From: Rhabditoides inermis
Lineage: Eukaryota > Nematoda > Chromadorea > Rhabditida > Rhabditidae
Direction of reading: 5' to 3'
DNA length: 64,000 nucleotides
Assembly (NCBI GenBank): GCA_963966185.1
Contig: CAWZYM010000079.1
Location: 55,001 to 119,000, forward strand
Part shown: piece after piece, positions 33,332 through 63,182 of the stretch
How positions within the stretch are numbered: the stretch's first letter is position 1
Layout: each line of letters starts with the position of its first letter
Notes under the pieces: model-generated
Databases searched by the model: none
Told to the model about the DNA's origin: nothing
Seen by the model: only the letters and a program-made list of their open reading frames with translations
Made by a program: the position numbers and the translations under genes

Positions 33332-34930
33332 ATGTCTGATACAAAGCGTCGTAGGCTGGAGAGTGGAGAGAGACAACAGTCTGAACAGCGTGAGGTGAGA
33401 ATTGTTAATGAAGATTTCAAGTGCTCTGTTACTATGATGACTTGCCCGGTTCACTTTTCCTTGCAGGATGTCGGTGTGGGTGTGACCGAGGCACCGACGA
33501 ACCTGCTGGACCTGCCGGACGTGGTGATGTGGCACCTGTTTGCGTACCTCGACAGAAGAGTAAGTGGAGAGAAAGATTAGTAGGAAAAAAATGTGCACAG
33601 GCGCTCTAATGGGCGTGGTTCGTGCGCACGCGTCTTCCATCCGCTCCTTCCATCTGACTGTGCGCTGCGCGGCCCGCTATCGACGTACTCACCGCAAACG
33701 ACGCGCTCACCATCGACACTCACCATCGAGACTGCAGCGGATGGCACGAGTGGGTCGAGTGACGTCATCCACCACGCAGGCTTGCCTTGTTTCAGATGTG
33801 GACGCATTCCAGTCGGTGACCTGTGTCAAGATGGTCAACGCGTGTCGTGGTGCGTACGAGATTGGGCGATACGTCAGTCTCTGTGTGAGTGGATTGATTG
33901 ATTGATGAATGGTGATGAGGAACGCTCGCATATATAGTGGGCTCGCAAATGAGCTTAAAGGTACAGTGGCGACTTATTTTGAGCTCTAGGTACTTGTAAA
34001 ATCGTTTTAAACCTAGAAGTTAATCGAATAGTGAAAAAGAACGACGATTTTACGTTGCTTTCAAATGTTGCAACTCGCAGTTGCAACATTTTAATTCAAA
34101 CTCAAAATTGGTCTCGCCACGACTTCCATTCCGTTGAACGCTTCAATAATGCTGCGAGAGAAGACATAAACCCAAATGAAGGAAGCGCGCTAACTTGCTG
34201 TGTGGCTAAATGCGTGTGTGCGACGTTATGGCGCAGACCTCGCCGGTTCGAGTCCTGTCTACGGCAAATGTTTTGCATGAGTGGCAATACGCGTTTAAAA
34301 GAGCTAGTTGCAGAATTAAGTCGTCGCTGTGCTTTAAACGCTTTTCACGAGAGACATTAGGGTGGCTAGAGAAAGATCAGAACTCATTAAATAAGGTTGA
34401 CAAAATTTTGCGTGGGTACCAAAGATCGAATTTGCGGACCGCTGCTTGCTAATCGAAAGCGTTATTTATGCCACGTGGTCATGTGAGAGCATCGGCGAAT
34501 TATAAATATGAACGCCGAGGAAAATATTCAATGCATTTTTATTCTGTATACTGTATGATAACTGCCCACGATAATGTTTTCACCGAAAAATCCTGAGCTA
34601 AGTGCGAGTCTATTATATGTCAGGGCCTGCTGGGTTGCTGTCTGGCGTTGTCGCGTGTGTGGGTGGAGACGCGGCCCGTGTACAACCTGGACAGATTCCA
34701 TCCGAGCGGCATGAGTGTGTGTGCGACATGAGTGCGCTGGCGAATGCGGTGAATCGATGGCAGTCGAGCACCCCGACGCGCCGGCCTCTCGCTCACCTCA
34801 CCCTCGTCACGGAGAGAGGTCAGATCACTCTTCCCCGTCTCTCTTTCCTCATTTAGCGCCTAACAAGTTCTATATGATCTACGATCTATCTCCGGCTTGC
34901 GCTTCTCGTTGTCATTCTGGTATCCCTGAG
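33332..34930 (+). pseudogene. F-box pseudogene, second cassette
   Basis: Starts like the 8,092 gene (MSDTKRRRLESGERQQ) and has an F-box exon (LLDLPDVVMWHLFAYLDRR near 33,470-33,559). The exon that completes the F-box after this point in the first copy is missing, and the following block enters frames with stops. A 650-bp insertion (33,955-34,600) breaks a later intron. Blocks near 33,795-33,885 (DAFQSVTCVKMVNA) and 34,729-34,855 still align. It is almost certainly nonfunctional. Confidence 0.7.
33955..34600. mobile_element. Insertion with a tRNA-like segment
   Basis: This segment is absent from the matching position in the first cassette. Near 34,197-34,270 it carries GTGTGGCTAAATGCG (A-box-like) and GGTTCGAGTCC (B-box). 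The stems do not close well, so it reads as a SINE and not a tRNA gene. Confidence 0.45.
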
Positions 34931-35841
34931 TGGGATTTGGTGACACATGATCTCCGCTCGGCGACTTTTCGCTCAGCACCATTGGTACTGTGCACGCTGG
35001 TACTGTGTACGGTGGCTACGGTGTACCCTGTACTCAGCATGTCGAGATTGTCCTTTGCATCCGCGTCCAGAGTATTCTTGTCCATGTAGATTCTCTCCGG
35101 CGCTACCTCGATTTTCTCGTAGTCACTTTTGAGGCGCGGCGTTTTTCACCCATTGTTCTTCGCTCAGTCTTCTCTCCTCGCGGACACGCAGTACAGACTC
35201 GTGTTTTTTTCCTCGCCAGTTAGTGACTCCACCGCTCCATCCACTATGCAAAGGCTGTTTCCTAAGGCGAAAGGTGGTTGTGAGAGAAGGAGAACGTCTC
35301 GGAACTGGCAGTAGGCCTTGTAGCTTTCGTCGACTCAGATTTTGTCTGGCTGTGCCACGGCTCGCGCCAGAGAGGGGCGACCGAAATGACGAGCCGTGTG
35401 GGCGGATGCAACCTGTTTATTTTTATGGATAAAACAACCGCATTCGGCGATCTTCTAAAAAACTATTTGTCACATGTACATGTACAAATCACATCACATG
35501 TACAAATCATGTACATGTACAAATCACATGTACATTCGGAATATAGTGATAGTGAAGAACACTGGAGAAACTATATATATTTCGGACATCAATGCTGAGT
35601 TCCGTTCATTTTGGTGATATTTTTTGAACAATCAATGTGTTCCAAACACGGGTCATGTGCAATGTGCATGTACCAAACACTTTATTCAAAAGCGAAAACC
35701 TGTTAACGAACTTTCGTTTTAGACGTTTTAATATTAAGAAGACAATATTCAGTTTGAGAAGTATTAAGTGATAACGAGCGTGAGTATCATAAGTGGTAAG
35801 ACAACGAGTGTTGCTATGATAAATTAAGAGGCCGGAGTGTT
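34931..35841. other. Duplicated spacer before copy C
   Basis: Contains the 9,737-9,965-type block near 35,098-35,360. It also has a short cluster of ACATGTACA repeats (35,470-35,535) and the 3' flank shared by all phosphatase-kinase copies. No gene is seen. Confidence 0.6.
35681..35686 (-). promoter_or_regulatory. Polyadenylation signal of copy C
   Basis: Minus-strand AATAAA about 160 bases past the stop, in the context shared by the four copies. Confidence 0.6.
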
Positions 35842-38800
35842 TCAGAAGCGGCTGAGGGGCTTGAAACTGGCGAGAATGGCCTTCTTGTCCCTCGAAGTCG
35901 CACGCGTTGCAAGAGCCTACAAGGAATGAATACGATTGAGTAAAAGAAAGTGAAACACACCTCGTATTGCTCCCGTTCGTGAAGCTTTCGCGAGTTGATC
36001 CAATCGAGATCCAACTAGAAGATATGTGTTATGAGAACCAAGCCAGTTTTTACTCACGATGAGATCGGAGTCAGCTCCCATCATGATATGCATAAGTCCT
36101 CTGTAATCAGGAACATCGGCAGGGTTCATTTCATTGACCAGTCTGAATAATTATGTAAGAATGCCTAACTTCAGAATTCAACTTGCCTTATGAGATGTTT
36201 GAACGCGAATGGAATTCTTTTTTCCAACATCGATGGCCAGTCTGGAATAGAGAAATGAACAATGACGTCATTCCTGCCACCTACAGTATCCTTCCATCAT
36301 ATGGTTCTTTGCCTGCAGAACCTGATCTTTGTCCACGTTTCCTTTCCACGGCAGCTTTTGGAACATCTGAACATATTATGCATATCAAAACTATGAAAGA
36401 CTTCAGACATGCCCCGTACAGTATGTACATACCTCAATGCTCATCAGAAGCCAGGATTCGATGTCGTCGCAAGGATGCTGTTTCTTCATTTCGTGGGCCA
36501 CGCGAGGAGCATATCTCAACGATTAGTATATATATATATTGGCTTTCCAACACTTTGCTCACCTCATGGTTCCGATGAATCCGCGTTCTTTCCCTTTGCG
36601 GATCTGAATTTTCGCGTGTTCATCAATGCTGCGTTGGGCCATTCCAAAGTCGAGAATGAACACAACTTTCTCGTTCTTCTTTCCTCCGATGGCAAAGTTG
36701 CCGGGTTTGATGTCCCTGAACCAGGATAAATCATTATTTCATTCCTAATTCAACCTGTGAATGAATCCACAGCGGTGCAACTGATGGATTGCATTGAAGG
36801 ACTGGATAGAGAGATACATTGCAGAAAACGAGCTGAAAAAAGGAATGCGAACGTTTTTGGTTAAGTTGTTCACTTGAGTTTCCTGGGCACATGTTGTTGG
36901 ACTGTAGTGAGAGACTTTCCAACCAGAGTCATGACCAAGAAATCGAAGGTTGCAGTATGGCCTGAATTCGTTCCATTATTAGAAAGCATGACAAATCCAC
37001 CTTTATCCACGTACTGTACGATTTGACTCCTGTTTTCGAGGGCATTGGCAGAGACATCCATGAGAACATAGATTTCCGACTGAATGGATATTGATTACTC
37101 CAATGATTCATGAATTGTAAGCATACTATGAGTGATGCACATAGAATTCCACGCTTCTCTGTCTTGATTGCATATTTAATTTCGTTCTCTTTGTCTTTCG
37201 ATGTGCGTGTTGTCTGTTCATTGGTTTTGGATCCGTCATTTCCCTTAGTTGCTTGGTAGACCTCTCCATAGGTACCAGCTCCCAGCAGTTTTCCAAGAAG
37301 ATATTCATCATGGCAACCTTTCAGATACGTTCCGGTCAATTTCTAGACAACGTCTTGTATGATAAATGCGAAGAATAACTTTGCATACCCTTTCCTTTTC
37401 CGAAGTTGATTCCTCCCTCTTTTTGTTCTTCTTCATCACTGCTAGTTCGAATCTTCTGTAGCTTTTGGCGGTATCGATTCTTCTTTTGCGAAGTGCAGTG
37501 AAGTCTTCAGATTCAAATGCAGTTCTCATTTTCTCCACAAACGAAGCCCTGCGAGCTTGAAGATAACTGTATATCTTCGAACTCTCGCCATATGTTAGAT
37601 TCTAAATAGAATTTTTTTTTCGAAATCATGATTAAATAATCACCATGATGTGAAACTGGAAGAAACAGATGTAAGTGAAGTAGTACTGCCACTTGTTAGT
37701 GTAGCTGTTGAGACGGAACATACGCATCGACTGAGTTTAACAACAAGTGATTCAATTGACTCATTATCTCAATAATACCTGAATGAGATCGAATGGTTCG
37801 GGATTTGAATGAGAGTCAACGAGTCCCATCAGAACATCTATTCCTAGAACATTCATAAAAATAGCAAGACGAAAAACGTAGAACTTGGAACATACCAACG
37901 AAAGCAGCGCTCCTTCCGAGTCCGTCGGCGCAGTGGACGACCACTGGATCGTCCGTCTTTCCGATCTTCTCGTATATCGTCTTCATCACGTCTGCCAACT
38001 CTTCCGGGTTTTCGGGTGCGATGCAGTCCTTCCAGCCAGTGTACTGCAGCAATTCCACTTCTTTTGTCACGTAGCCACTAAAGAACACAATTAGGAAATT
38101 TACTACTTTAAACTTATCCATGAAGTGATATACTTACTTGGACACAGTAAACACGAGGTGTTTCACATTCTTTATGGCAGAATTTTTAACAGCGGTACAT
38201 TTGATCTGATTTGTATTTGTATGCATTATTTCAATAATCGTGTGTTGATTATGTACCTTATACTTTGCGAAATGATTTTTGAACATTCGATGCGATTTTT
38301 CGTTCCAGTATTCGAAGCATTTTTCAACGGACTGTCCTTTTTCGATTTCAACAAAGTCGCATAGCATGACGATTGCTTTGCAATTGTATCGGAAGACCAC
38401 ATGCCAGAAGTCAATGGCAGTGTCAACGGTCGGAGCAGCGGCCATTATATATCTGAATGGATTATGTGATTATTTTGAATCAATTTATACATACTTGTGT
38501 GCATGTCCCATGGGAATGACCCAGTTTCCATCGAAATAGTTGGAGTCTTCCGGCCAACCCAAATCAACCATGGTAGAATCCACAGTAGTTTCCTTCGATA
38601 CATTCATTTCACTCATTTTCGACGTCGATACTTTGCTTGCCGATGTTTTCTCCACTGATTTTGTCGTCACTGTTAATCTCATAAACTCTTTATAGATTTT
38701 TCTTGGATCAATTGCAACACAATCCTATAACAATGGTTACAGAAGAAGTTATCAACTTAGTTATACCAGAGACACTCCGACGCTATTGCCATACATAATC

Positions 38801-39655
38801 TGGTTCTCTACTTTCAGTTCGCGCTTAATTGAAATCTGAGAAATATAATTCAGAAATAAACTACCTTCAATCCCTTTTTCTGCCAGAATCTCACTGGATG
38901 CAGACCTCGGAGCATACCGATCAATGTGCAATCGATACCGAACAACCACATGCAAGCGATGTATATGTCTAAATGTATAGTTATTTATTTAAACGAGACA
39001 ATTACTTACAAAGAGTGCTAACTGCAAGATAGTATGGTTTGATTTGATTGCATGCTCGAGTTAAAATGTTAGAATATATGTGAGTCATCTGACAATCTTT
39101 CGAGATAGCACTGTTGAGAGATGTCTATGAATTGATGTCATAAGTGTTCATATACATTTTACTTACTTTTATGAACAAAGTGCTGTTTTCAATATGCTTA
39201 AATGTCTTGTACACTCCAGTATCTTCAATAACGTTGTTTAAAACGTTAATGATGTCCTCAAACGAAGTCATATTTCTGCACCCGTAACTGGACTCTAATT
39301 CACAATTCCATTGCTTCTGTAAAAACGACAAAACATAATATAATTTATAAGTCTTTGTGAAACCTTGTAGGATGTAACCAGCGCTGTAAGAGTCGCGATT
39401 GCATTTGTTTCCACGGGATGTGTGTTGCTTGGTAAACATACAATAGAATCACAAGGTTTTTTCAGTAGTTTGTTGATTTTAGCATCGATTTCGATGTAAA
39501 TGGATTTGACATTCTTTATAATAAAAAAAATGAGAGAATATATTCTTGGAATATTACCTTGATTTGACTTAATATACCATGAAGATATGTGATTGATATT
39601 GATTGAATATGGTGACGTACTTTCGTAATTTTGGCAAATATCCCTAAAGTTTTTC

Positions 39656-39696
<41 letters not shown>

Positions 39697-42600
39697 AATT
39701 ATAAACTCACCATCTATATTTCGGTTTATGTACTTTTCAAACAGTTGATGTCCATCTTTCTCAACGCATCGAGACATTGTTCTAAAATTTAGTGATAAGA
39801 CGCAGCGAATTTACTTTTAATCACAGTTCATTGCGGTTCAAGAATGAACCGTTTATGTTTTCTGTCACATTCCACACATCGTTTTTATTCTTGGCAAAAT
39901 AATTGCAACTCATTTGACGAGGACTTGCGTGATTCATTACCAGTCTAAATATTTTCATAAAAGTACAATGAAGATCAACAAAATACGTTATGTAAACCGT
40001 CGGGACTATTATCAACACGAAGAATATGATCGCATGAGCCATAATCCACTGTGGCCGAACTGAAATGAATAGAAACAATAAATAATTCTTTTTCAAGGGG
40101 AAACATACGAGGAGCGAAGTATAATGCAATAGTCACGAAACAAGCAAGAATCATGACAACCATGAAACCAATCATACTCTGATACGGAACAGAATAAATA
40201 GTTATGTACTGAAATAAATTACAAATATGAATAATCATTTCGTGTTTTTGAATTAATACCTGGGACAAATGCGTTTCAAGTTTTTCACGTTCTTGTTCTA
40301 TTGTGTACAACTCATCGTAAACCTGAAATGCATACCTTTTTGTTTATCTTTACTTGTCAATGTACCTTTTTAGAAAACATGTTTGTTTCGAGTGGTAGAG
40401 TGGTCGACACAATTTGTTTTTCAAATACCGTTTTATTAGTACTGAGCACGTTTCGTATATTGAGAACTTGCTCCTACAACTTGTGTGTAAACAAATTAGG
40501 AAAAAAATTACCTTGTTTTTCTGAGCTTCTATGAGAGAATCTAGCATACTTATAACATCAAATGTTTCTTTTATTGCCTTCTTAGAGATTTCGTAAAATG
40601 TATGTTGGTGCGTCTTGGCCTGAAATATTGAATGCATAACGAGACGAATTCGAAAAATGAAATCATACTCATTGCTTCAAATAAATACGATTCAGTCAAA
40701 AAAATAGTACTTTTCTCTTACGCCAACACATTTGAAATATAAACGTACATTAATTTCTTCAATCTTTTTGATGAGTGACTGCCGGGATTCCAATTCTTCG
40801 AGATGATTTATAAGATTTTTCTAAATTAAATTTTACTTTGAAAACCAGATCGACAAACAAATTTATTACCGTCAAATCTGTTGGATTACCGTCGGCAATA
40901 ACATTATTTTGAATTTCAGAAATCTGAAGTGAAAGAGTGATAGTATTAAATTGAAAATCAAGACAAAAACCTTCTCGTTGAATGTTTTGTTCAATGAAGA
41001 AATAAAATTCTTGTTAGGGTTTTCTACAGATGTCCGGATAGCGCATAAAAACTCGAGCATTTCGTTATAAATATCTGTACGAAATGAACTATAAAAAACA
41101 TGACATTAACGAACTTTTGAGTTCGGAATTAATATTCTTATTGAAATCGTCGGAGATTTTCTTATGCGTTTGGAAGAAAGCACTGACATAGACAATGGAT
41201 ATAATAACACAAGCCAGCGTTAAAATAGATATTAGAGCGATCGATATCTAAACACAAGTTTGATCATTTAACTAACATGGTAAGTGCACACGTTCGCAAT
41301 GAGCTAATTTCACCAAATTGATATGGGAGGTAGCTATGAGATACCCAAACATAACTGCGTTGTCAAATAATGTTTTCCCCGATTTTTCAATTTTTAATTA
41401 AAATTTAAAATTTCGATGGTTCAAACACTACTCCTCGTTTTGCGCGCCGTCTCTCTGTCTCGGACGGTTGCAGAGCAACCGGGTGGTGCAGTGGCGAAAA
41501 AGCGCGAAGTGGAACGTAGGGTCACGAGATCGATCCCGTGCAGAATAATTTACTTTTGCAAAATCACAATATACAAGTTAACTGATTTAGTATGTACTTT
41601 TAAAGTTAAAAATGCTCTGTGGTTGTTGTGATAAACTTTTTTTTTAACATTTTTGTCGTCTTAAAAATTCTAATCAAGAAATGTATCTTTAAAAAATGTT
41701 TAAAATAAATGGCATAACGAATTTCAACATCATTTTCATTCAAAATGCAAATCAAAAATCTGATAACTCTAATTCTAAATTGCAAAAGTAAAATATTCTG
41801 CACGGTATCGATCTCGTGACCCTAATTTTTCGCCACTGCACCACCCCGGTTGCTCTGCAACCGTCCGAGACAGAGATACGGCGCGCAAAATGAGGATTAG
41901 TGTTTAAACCATCGGAAATTAAAGTTCTAATTAAAAATCGAAAAGTTGGGGGAAGCATTTTTTTGACAACGCAGTTATGTTTATAACACTTTAACTAGAG
42001 TTTCCGTATTGAGTGTTTCTCTTGTGCATAGCCCATTTTGATTCTAATTAGTTTTTTGTTATTGTTCATGTTTATTCTCAAAACGTATCGATAGATCATT
42101 AATTGTTCGAATATCTCGAGTAACTGTTGCATATGTCGATCTAGGATGAGGTTCCAGCAGTGGGGAGATAGAAGAGGAAACAGACGCAAGAGAGCCTACG
42201 GCAAATTCCCAATAATTGGTCCCGGGAAAGTATCACGTCATACGCGTCCATTGCAAAATGCTGCTCATGGAATGCCTTCTTTTAACAAGCATATCTCTTT
42301 TACTTTTGAATTTCGTGATTTCTTGCGCTGATAATTTATTGATTTTTCGTTGCACTCTATACAGTGAAGCTATTTTCGACTCTCAGTGATGACTTTTGTA
42401 AAACACGTTCTTAGTTATGTTTGGATATCCCTTAGGTACCTCCCATATCAATTTGGTAGAAATAGCTCATTGCGAACGTGTGCACTTCCCATGTAAGGAA
42501 ACATTCCATACCTTCAATAGGAATATCTGAAGTGAATAGTCCTCGTTTAGAAGAGGGATCGCAACCTTGGTATTGCCCGAAGGATACATAAACGACCGCA

Positions 42601-43952
42601 ATACCTTATAATATGTAGGATTTTACATTCAGCATTGATGATACAACCTGTCCAGCCTTTCTCTTTGTGATGTATATGATGTAGACAATCACAGAAATTG
42701 CACTGATGAGAGACCACGAACCAATCATAATAGAAGGAACAATCGTTGACTGCAAATATTAAAAAATATTGTACTTGCTTCTATCAAACCGGAGTCTTCG
42801 TTTCCATTTCTCGAATCAAGACATCAAATGACGTTGCATTGTTGATTCCGAACAAAGTCTGAACAGCAGTGATCACAATATAAAAACAAAATCTCACCTT
42901 CAACACTCCTCTGAGTATCTCTTCAGATGGCTTCTCGAATGTGTGTGGGGCGTGGGATTCCGTCGACGCTGCTACGAGTCTGTCCTGCCACTCACTACTC
43001 TTCCACAAATCCGGAACAAGACGAGTGTTGTACTTGGGCAAACATTCTGAAAGGGCAGTCAAACATTGACTTATGAAAACAAGTTGTGTGTGGATACTAT
43101 AAACATAGTTCGTTAAAAAAATCCACTTGATGACATCACTCGAAATCCACGGATTTTTCTTTGTTAAATATGGAAGTGTTCAGATTCAGCTTTATTGATA
43201 AATCTGGGATCAAGATCGAAGGAAGCAGCGCGCACAAGAGATGTTGAAAGATTTCGCGTTCAAGGGAAAGTGTCGCCTAACGCAGATCGAAATCTAGTCA
43301 ATAAGACGCAGTCAATTTGATATCAGAAGTGCAAAAATGTTGCGTATTGCGTGCTACATAAGGCTTCGATTTCATCTTTATGTCTTATATATTGAAGCCT
43401 GATCAACGTTTGTAATGCACAGTTCAGCAGCAGGGTTATTTTGTTGCCCAGAAAGCTTTTCTATGCATAGCTCATGATTATCGATCGATTATCAAATGAT
43501 TTCTAATAATTAAGTTTGTAGATGAGTTATAGAATCGCAAAATTTCTGATTGATTCATAACTGATTCAAAATATGTTTCTTTACATATGTTCTTATCGTT
43601 TTGTGGAATTCCTGATAAATAACAAAAATAATGACTGGATATTAAGAAATAACAAGCTCATACACGCAAAAAAAAGGTTTTTTCATGCGTAACCAGACTA
43701 AAACAACCAGCTGCTTCACAACTCACTTGCAGACTTGATGTCCTTGATGAATTTGGCTTTCGAAGACTCTCCGAGAATCGAACACATTAGGAGAAGCAGC
43801 AACAGCCTACAAATCGGGGTTCATAGAAACAATGCAGCAACGATCGAACAACCAATCGAGAAACAGCCCGGAACAAACGAAAAGACAAGGGGAGACCGGG
43901 TAATAGACGGAGAGGAGTGGAAATGAACCCACCGCCACACGAGACGAGCCAT
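35842..43952 (-). CDS. Five-TM receptor with PTP and CK1-type kinase domains, copy C
   Basis: ATG at 43,952 (MARLVWR, spliced to L6M; exon 2 about 43,808-43,726) and TGA at 35,842-35,844. The exon order matches copy A. The N-terminal ectodomain lies at 43,050-42,795, with a Cys near the start (CLPKYNTRLVPDLWKS). TM1 is near 42,750-42,645 and TM2 near 41,250-41,180. Loop 1 has MLEFLCAIRTSVENP. TM3 and TM4 lie near 40,200-40,100 and 40,060-39,955. Loop 2 follows, then TM5 (about 39,060-38,880). PTP lies at about 38,690-37,650, with HCADGLGRS near 37,910-37,934 and WKD. The kinase lies at about 37,339-35,842 (GAGTYGEVY, AIKTE, HRD split by an intron, DFG). I see no frameshift in the exons examined. 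One intron holds a 1.2-kb fold-back element (41,276-42,496) and another a TA microsatellite. Confidence 0.78.
39660..39692. repeat. TA microsatellite in an intron of copy C
   Basis: About 33 bases of TA dinucleotide, noncoding. Confidence 0.9.
41276..42496. mobile_element. Fold-back element in an intron of copy C
   Basis: Outer inverted arms of about 80 bases (GTGCACACGTTCGCAATGAG near 41,284 and its complement near 42,464-42,488) enclose a second inverted pair. That pair contains GGTTGCAGAGCAACCGGG, AGTGGCGAAAA and a tRNA-like segment (41,490-41,550 and 41,797-41,850). The orthologous intron of copy A lacks it. No transposase frame is visible. Confidence 0.65.
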
Positions 43953-44175
43953 TGCGAGGAAATGACGATGGGAGAAAGCTAAACCACATGACGAGATGGC
44001 GAATAAACAAGTTGACTTGTAAACAATAACAACAAACACGTGGTCTATTCAACCTTCACAGTCTCACGTAAAATACGAAACGAAACACCTCTGATCGAAC
44101 AATATATCTAGATATCAAAACCGGAAACTGCATATCTTCTCTCTCACCCTTTCTCTCATCCCCCCCCCTTTTCAG
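43953..44175. other. Upstream region of copy C
   Basis: Likely promoter side of copy C. No clear motif is seen. Confidence 0.35.
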
Positions 44176-44400
44176 CCGCATCCTGGACTCCTTCTGGACG
44201 TCGCTGGGACGGGGGCTTGGGTCTGCGTATCATGATGCGAGTGCTGCAAGGTCTCTTCGGCCCGTGGCAGTCCCTAGCAGTCAACCGACACAAGCTCAAG
44301 CTCTGAGATACAATACTACGGGTTACTCGATGTGATAATAAAACATACGTCCTTGAATGCTCATTTTTATAAGAGTCATGATGGGTCTGACTGGTACTGA
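44176..44400 (+). pseudogene. Gene X remnant, third cassette
   Basis: Parts of exon 10 (GCATCCTGGAC, then GGTCTGCGTATCATGATGCG) are joined directly to the end of exon 12 (CTCAACCG-type sequence, AAGCTCAAGCTCTGA) and to the 3' flank with AATAAA. Exon 11 and internal segments are deleted. Nonfunctional. Confidence 0.75.
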
Positions 44401-44404
44401 AAGG

Positions 44405-44406
<2 letters not shown>

Positions 44407-44451
<45 letters not shown>

Positions 44452-44490
44452 TAGGGAGAGAGAGAGGGGGGGAGGGAGAGAGAGAGAGTA
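44407..44490. repeat. GA microsatellite
   Basis: GA/GGGA-rich run of about 80 bases. Its open frames are low-complexity only. Confidence 0.85.
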
Positions 44491-44519
44491 GAAAGCGAGG
44501 CATTCACAACCGAACATTC

Positions 44520-45300
44520 TGGTATTCCTGAGTGGGCATGGGCGACGCCAGCGCTCCGCTTGGCGAGTTCTCGTTCAGCACCGACCACACACTGAAGTGA
44601 CTGAAGGTCCCATGTACGGAAGCTACAGTGTACCTCAGCATTTCGAGCTTATTTTCGGCATTCCAGTTCAGAAGTTCTTGTCCTTCTAGATTCTATCCGG
44701 CGCTACGTCGATTTTCTCGTAGTCCCTTTGAGGCGTGGCGTTTTCCACACGTTGTTCTCCGCTCATTCTTCTCTCCCTCCTCGCGGACACGAAGTACAGA
44801 CTCGTGTCGTTCTTCTCGCCAGTTGGTGACTCCACTGACCCGTCCAATTTTTTAAACGCTGTTTTCAAACGCGAAAGGGCTGATCGTGAGAGAGAAGAAG
44901 AGGGATGGAGAGACACGTCTCGGAACTGGCAGTAGGCCTAGTAGCTTTCGTCGACTTGGATCGTGGCTGGCTGGGCGGATGCTACCAGTGTATTCTGATC
45001 GATAGAAGACCGCATTCGCCGCTCTACTGAAAACTATTTCGGGCAGTACGGAAGTAGACAATATTTTTTATTAGTTGAACTTACAGATACTAAAAAAAGG
45101 TGTAGTTTATGAACAGGTGCGTTATATTACCGAGCGCGTTTTCGCTGTATGCAGTGCATAGGCCACTGCAATCAGCGCCCGGTTGCAGAGTTCTTGGAGA
45201 CACGGCTGCCCGATATCTTTGTTTTTCGGTACAACTTTTCTCAGGGGCGGAGCGCTGCGTCGGCGCGTCGCGCCTCTGTCGCGCGCGTTGCGGCCTGCAG
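44520..45300. pseudogene. Remnant of the F-box downstream region
   Basis: Aligns with the 34,900-35,460 and 9,700-10,020 regions (GGCGCTAC.TCGATTTTCTCG, GACTCGTGTC.TTCTCGCCAG, CGTCTCGGAACTGGCAG). The F-box exons themselves are absent. Confidence 0.55.
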
Positions 45301-45306
45301 GTGTGA

Positions 45307-45565
45307 ATGAAAGGACAGCCTTACTGGCCGCCCATTGGCCGAAACGCCTCCGCCTGCGCGCGGATCGCGTGCGCTGCGGCCGCGTCGCGCTGCTCGCTCC
45401 AGCTGAAGAAGAAGATGAACGACATTAAGAGGAAGGAGTGGGAGATGGAGTAGATGAAGAGGAGCAACGGGTTCGAGGAGGCGTGGGAGAGAAAAGACGC
45501 TCGTAGTGCATTCGGACTGCTGATGTAGTACAGCGGAAAGTGGAGCAGAACGGCGAAATTGGCGG
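45307..45565 (-). pseudogene. Fragment encoding a hydrophobic protein segment
   Basis: One frame reads about 85 codons to TAA, with two hydrophobic stretches (FAVLLHFPLYYISS and LLLFIYSISHSFLLM followed by SFIFFFSW) and a charged Ala-rich tail. This looks like the C-terminal end of a membrane protein. No start codon or upstream exon is identifiable, and other frames overlap, so it may be a captured gene fragment or chance. Confidence 0.3.
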
Positions 45566-45589
45566 GTTGTATGGTCGGCTCCTCTTTCC

Positions 45590-45822
45590 AGTTCCCCTCG
45601 AGACAAGGTCCACTGGGAAGTGGTCCGAGTCGTGTCGAGGATTCTCTTGATGAAGATGGCGTCTCCGAGCTGCCTCCTCCTGATGATCACGTAGTCAATC
45701 ATAGGGACACCGCGTATATAGGTTAAACGCTCGTCGCCCGGATTGACGACCAGATCGTGGATAGTTTCTTCTTGTGCAGTCTCGTCCCCTCTATCGTAGT
45801 ACCCTGCTTCGCAACAAATCAA
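45590..45822 (-). pseudogene. Decayed LINE endonuclease fragment
   Basis: One frame reads LTYIRGVPMIDYVIIRRRQ, like the pre-terminal part of a LINE endonuclease. After a frame change, HDSDHFPVDL supplies the SDH motif. It differs from the LINE at 25-31 kb and is too short to assign to a family. Confidence 0.4.
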
Positions 45823-46140
45823 GCTGTCGCATGTACATTCGGAATGTAGTGATAGTGAAGAACACTGGAGAAACTATATATTTTGACATCAATGCAGAGT
45901 TCCGTTCATTTCGGTGATATTTTTTGAACAATCAATGTGTTCCAAACACGGGTCATGTGCATTTACCAAACACTTTATTCAAAAGCGAAAACCTGTTAAC
46001 GAACTTTCGTTTTAGACGTTTTAATATTAAGAAGACAATATTCAGTTTGAGAAGTATTAAGTGATAACGAGCGTGAGTATCATAAGTGGTAAGACAACGA
46101 GTGTTGCTGTTGCTATGATAAATTAACAGGCCGGAGTGTT
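45823..46140. other. 3' flank of copy D
   Basis: Nearly identical to the 3' flank of copy C, including the minus-strand AATAAA (45,974-45,979). No gene is seen. Confidence 0.6.

Positions 46141-63182
<17,042 letters not shown>

Noticed and set aside
34197..34270. Possible tRNA gene
   Set aside because: A- and B-box-like sequences are present, but the acceptor and T stems do not pair well and the segment lies in an insertion. Treated as SINE-like.
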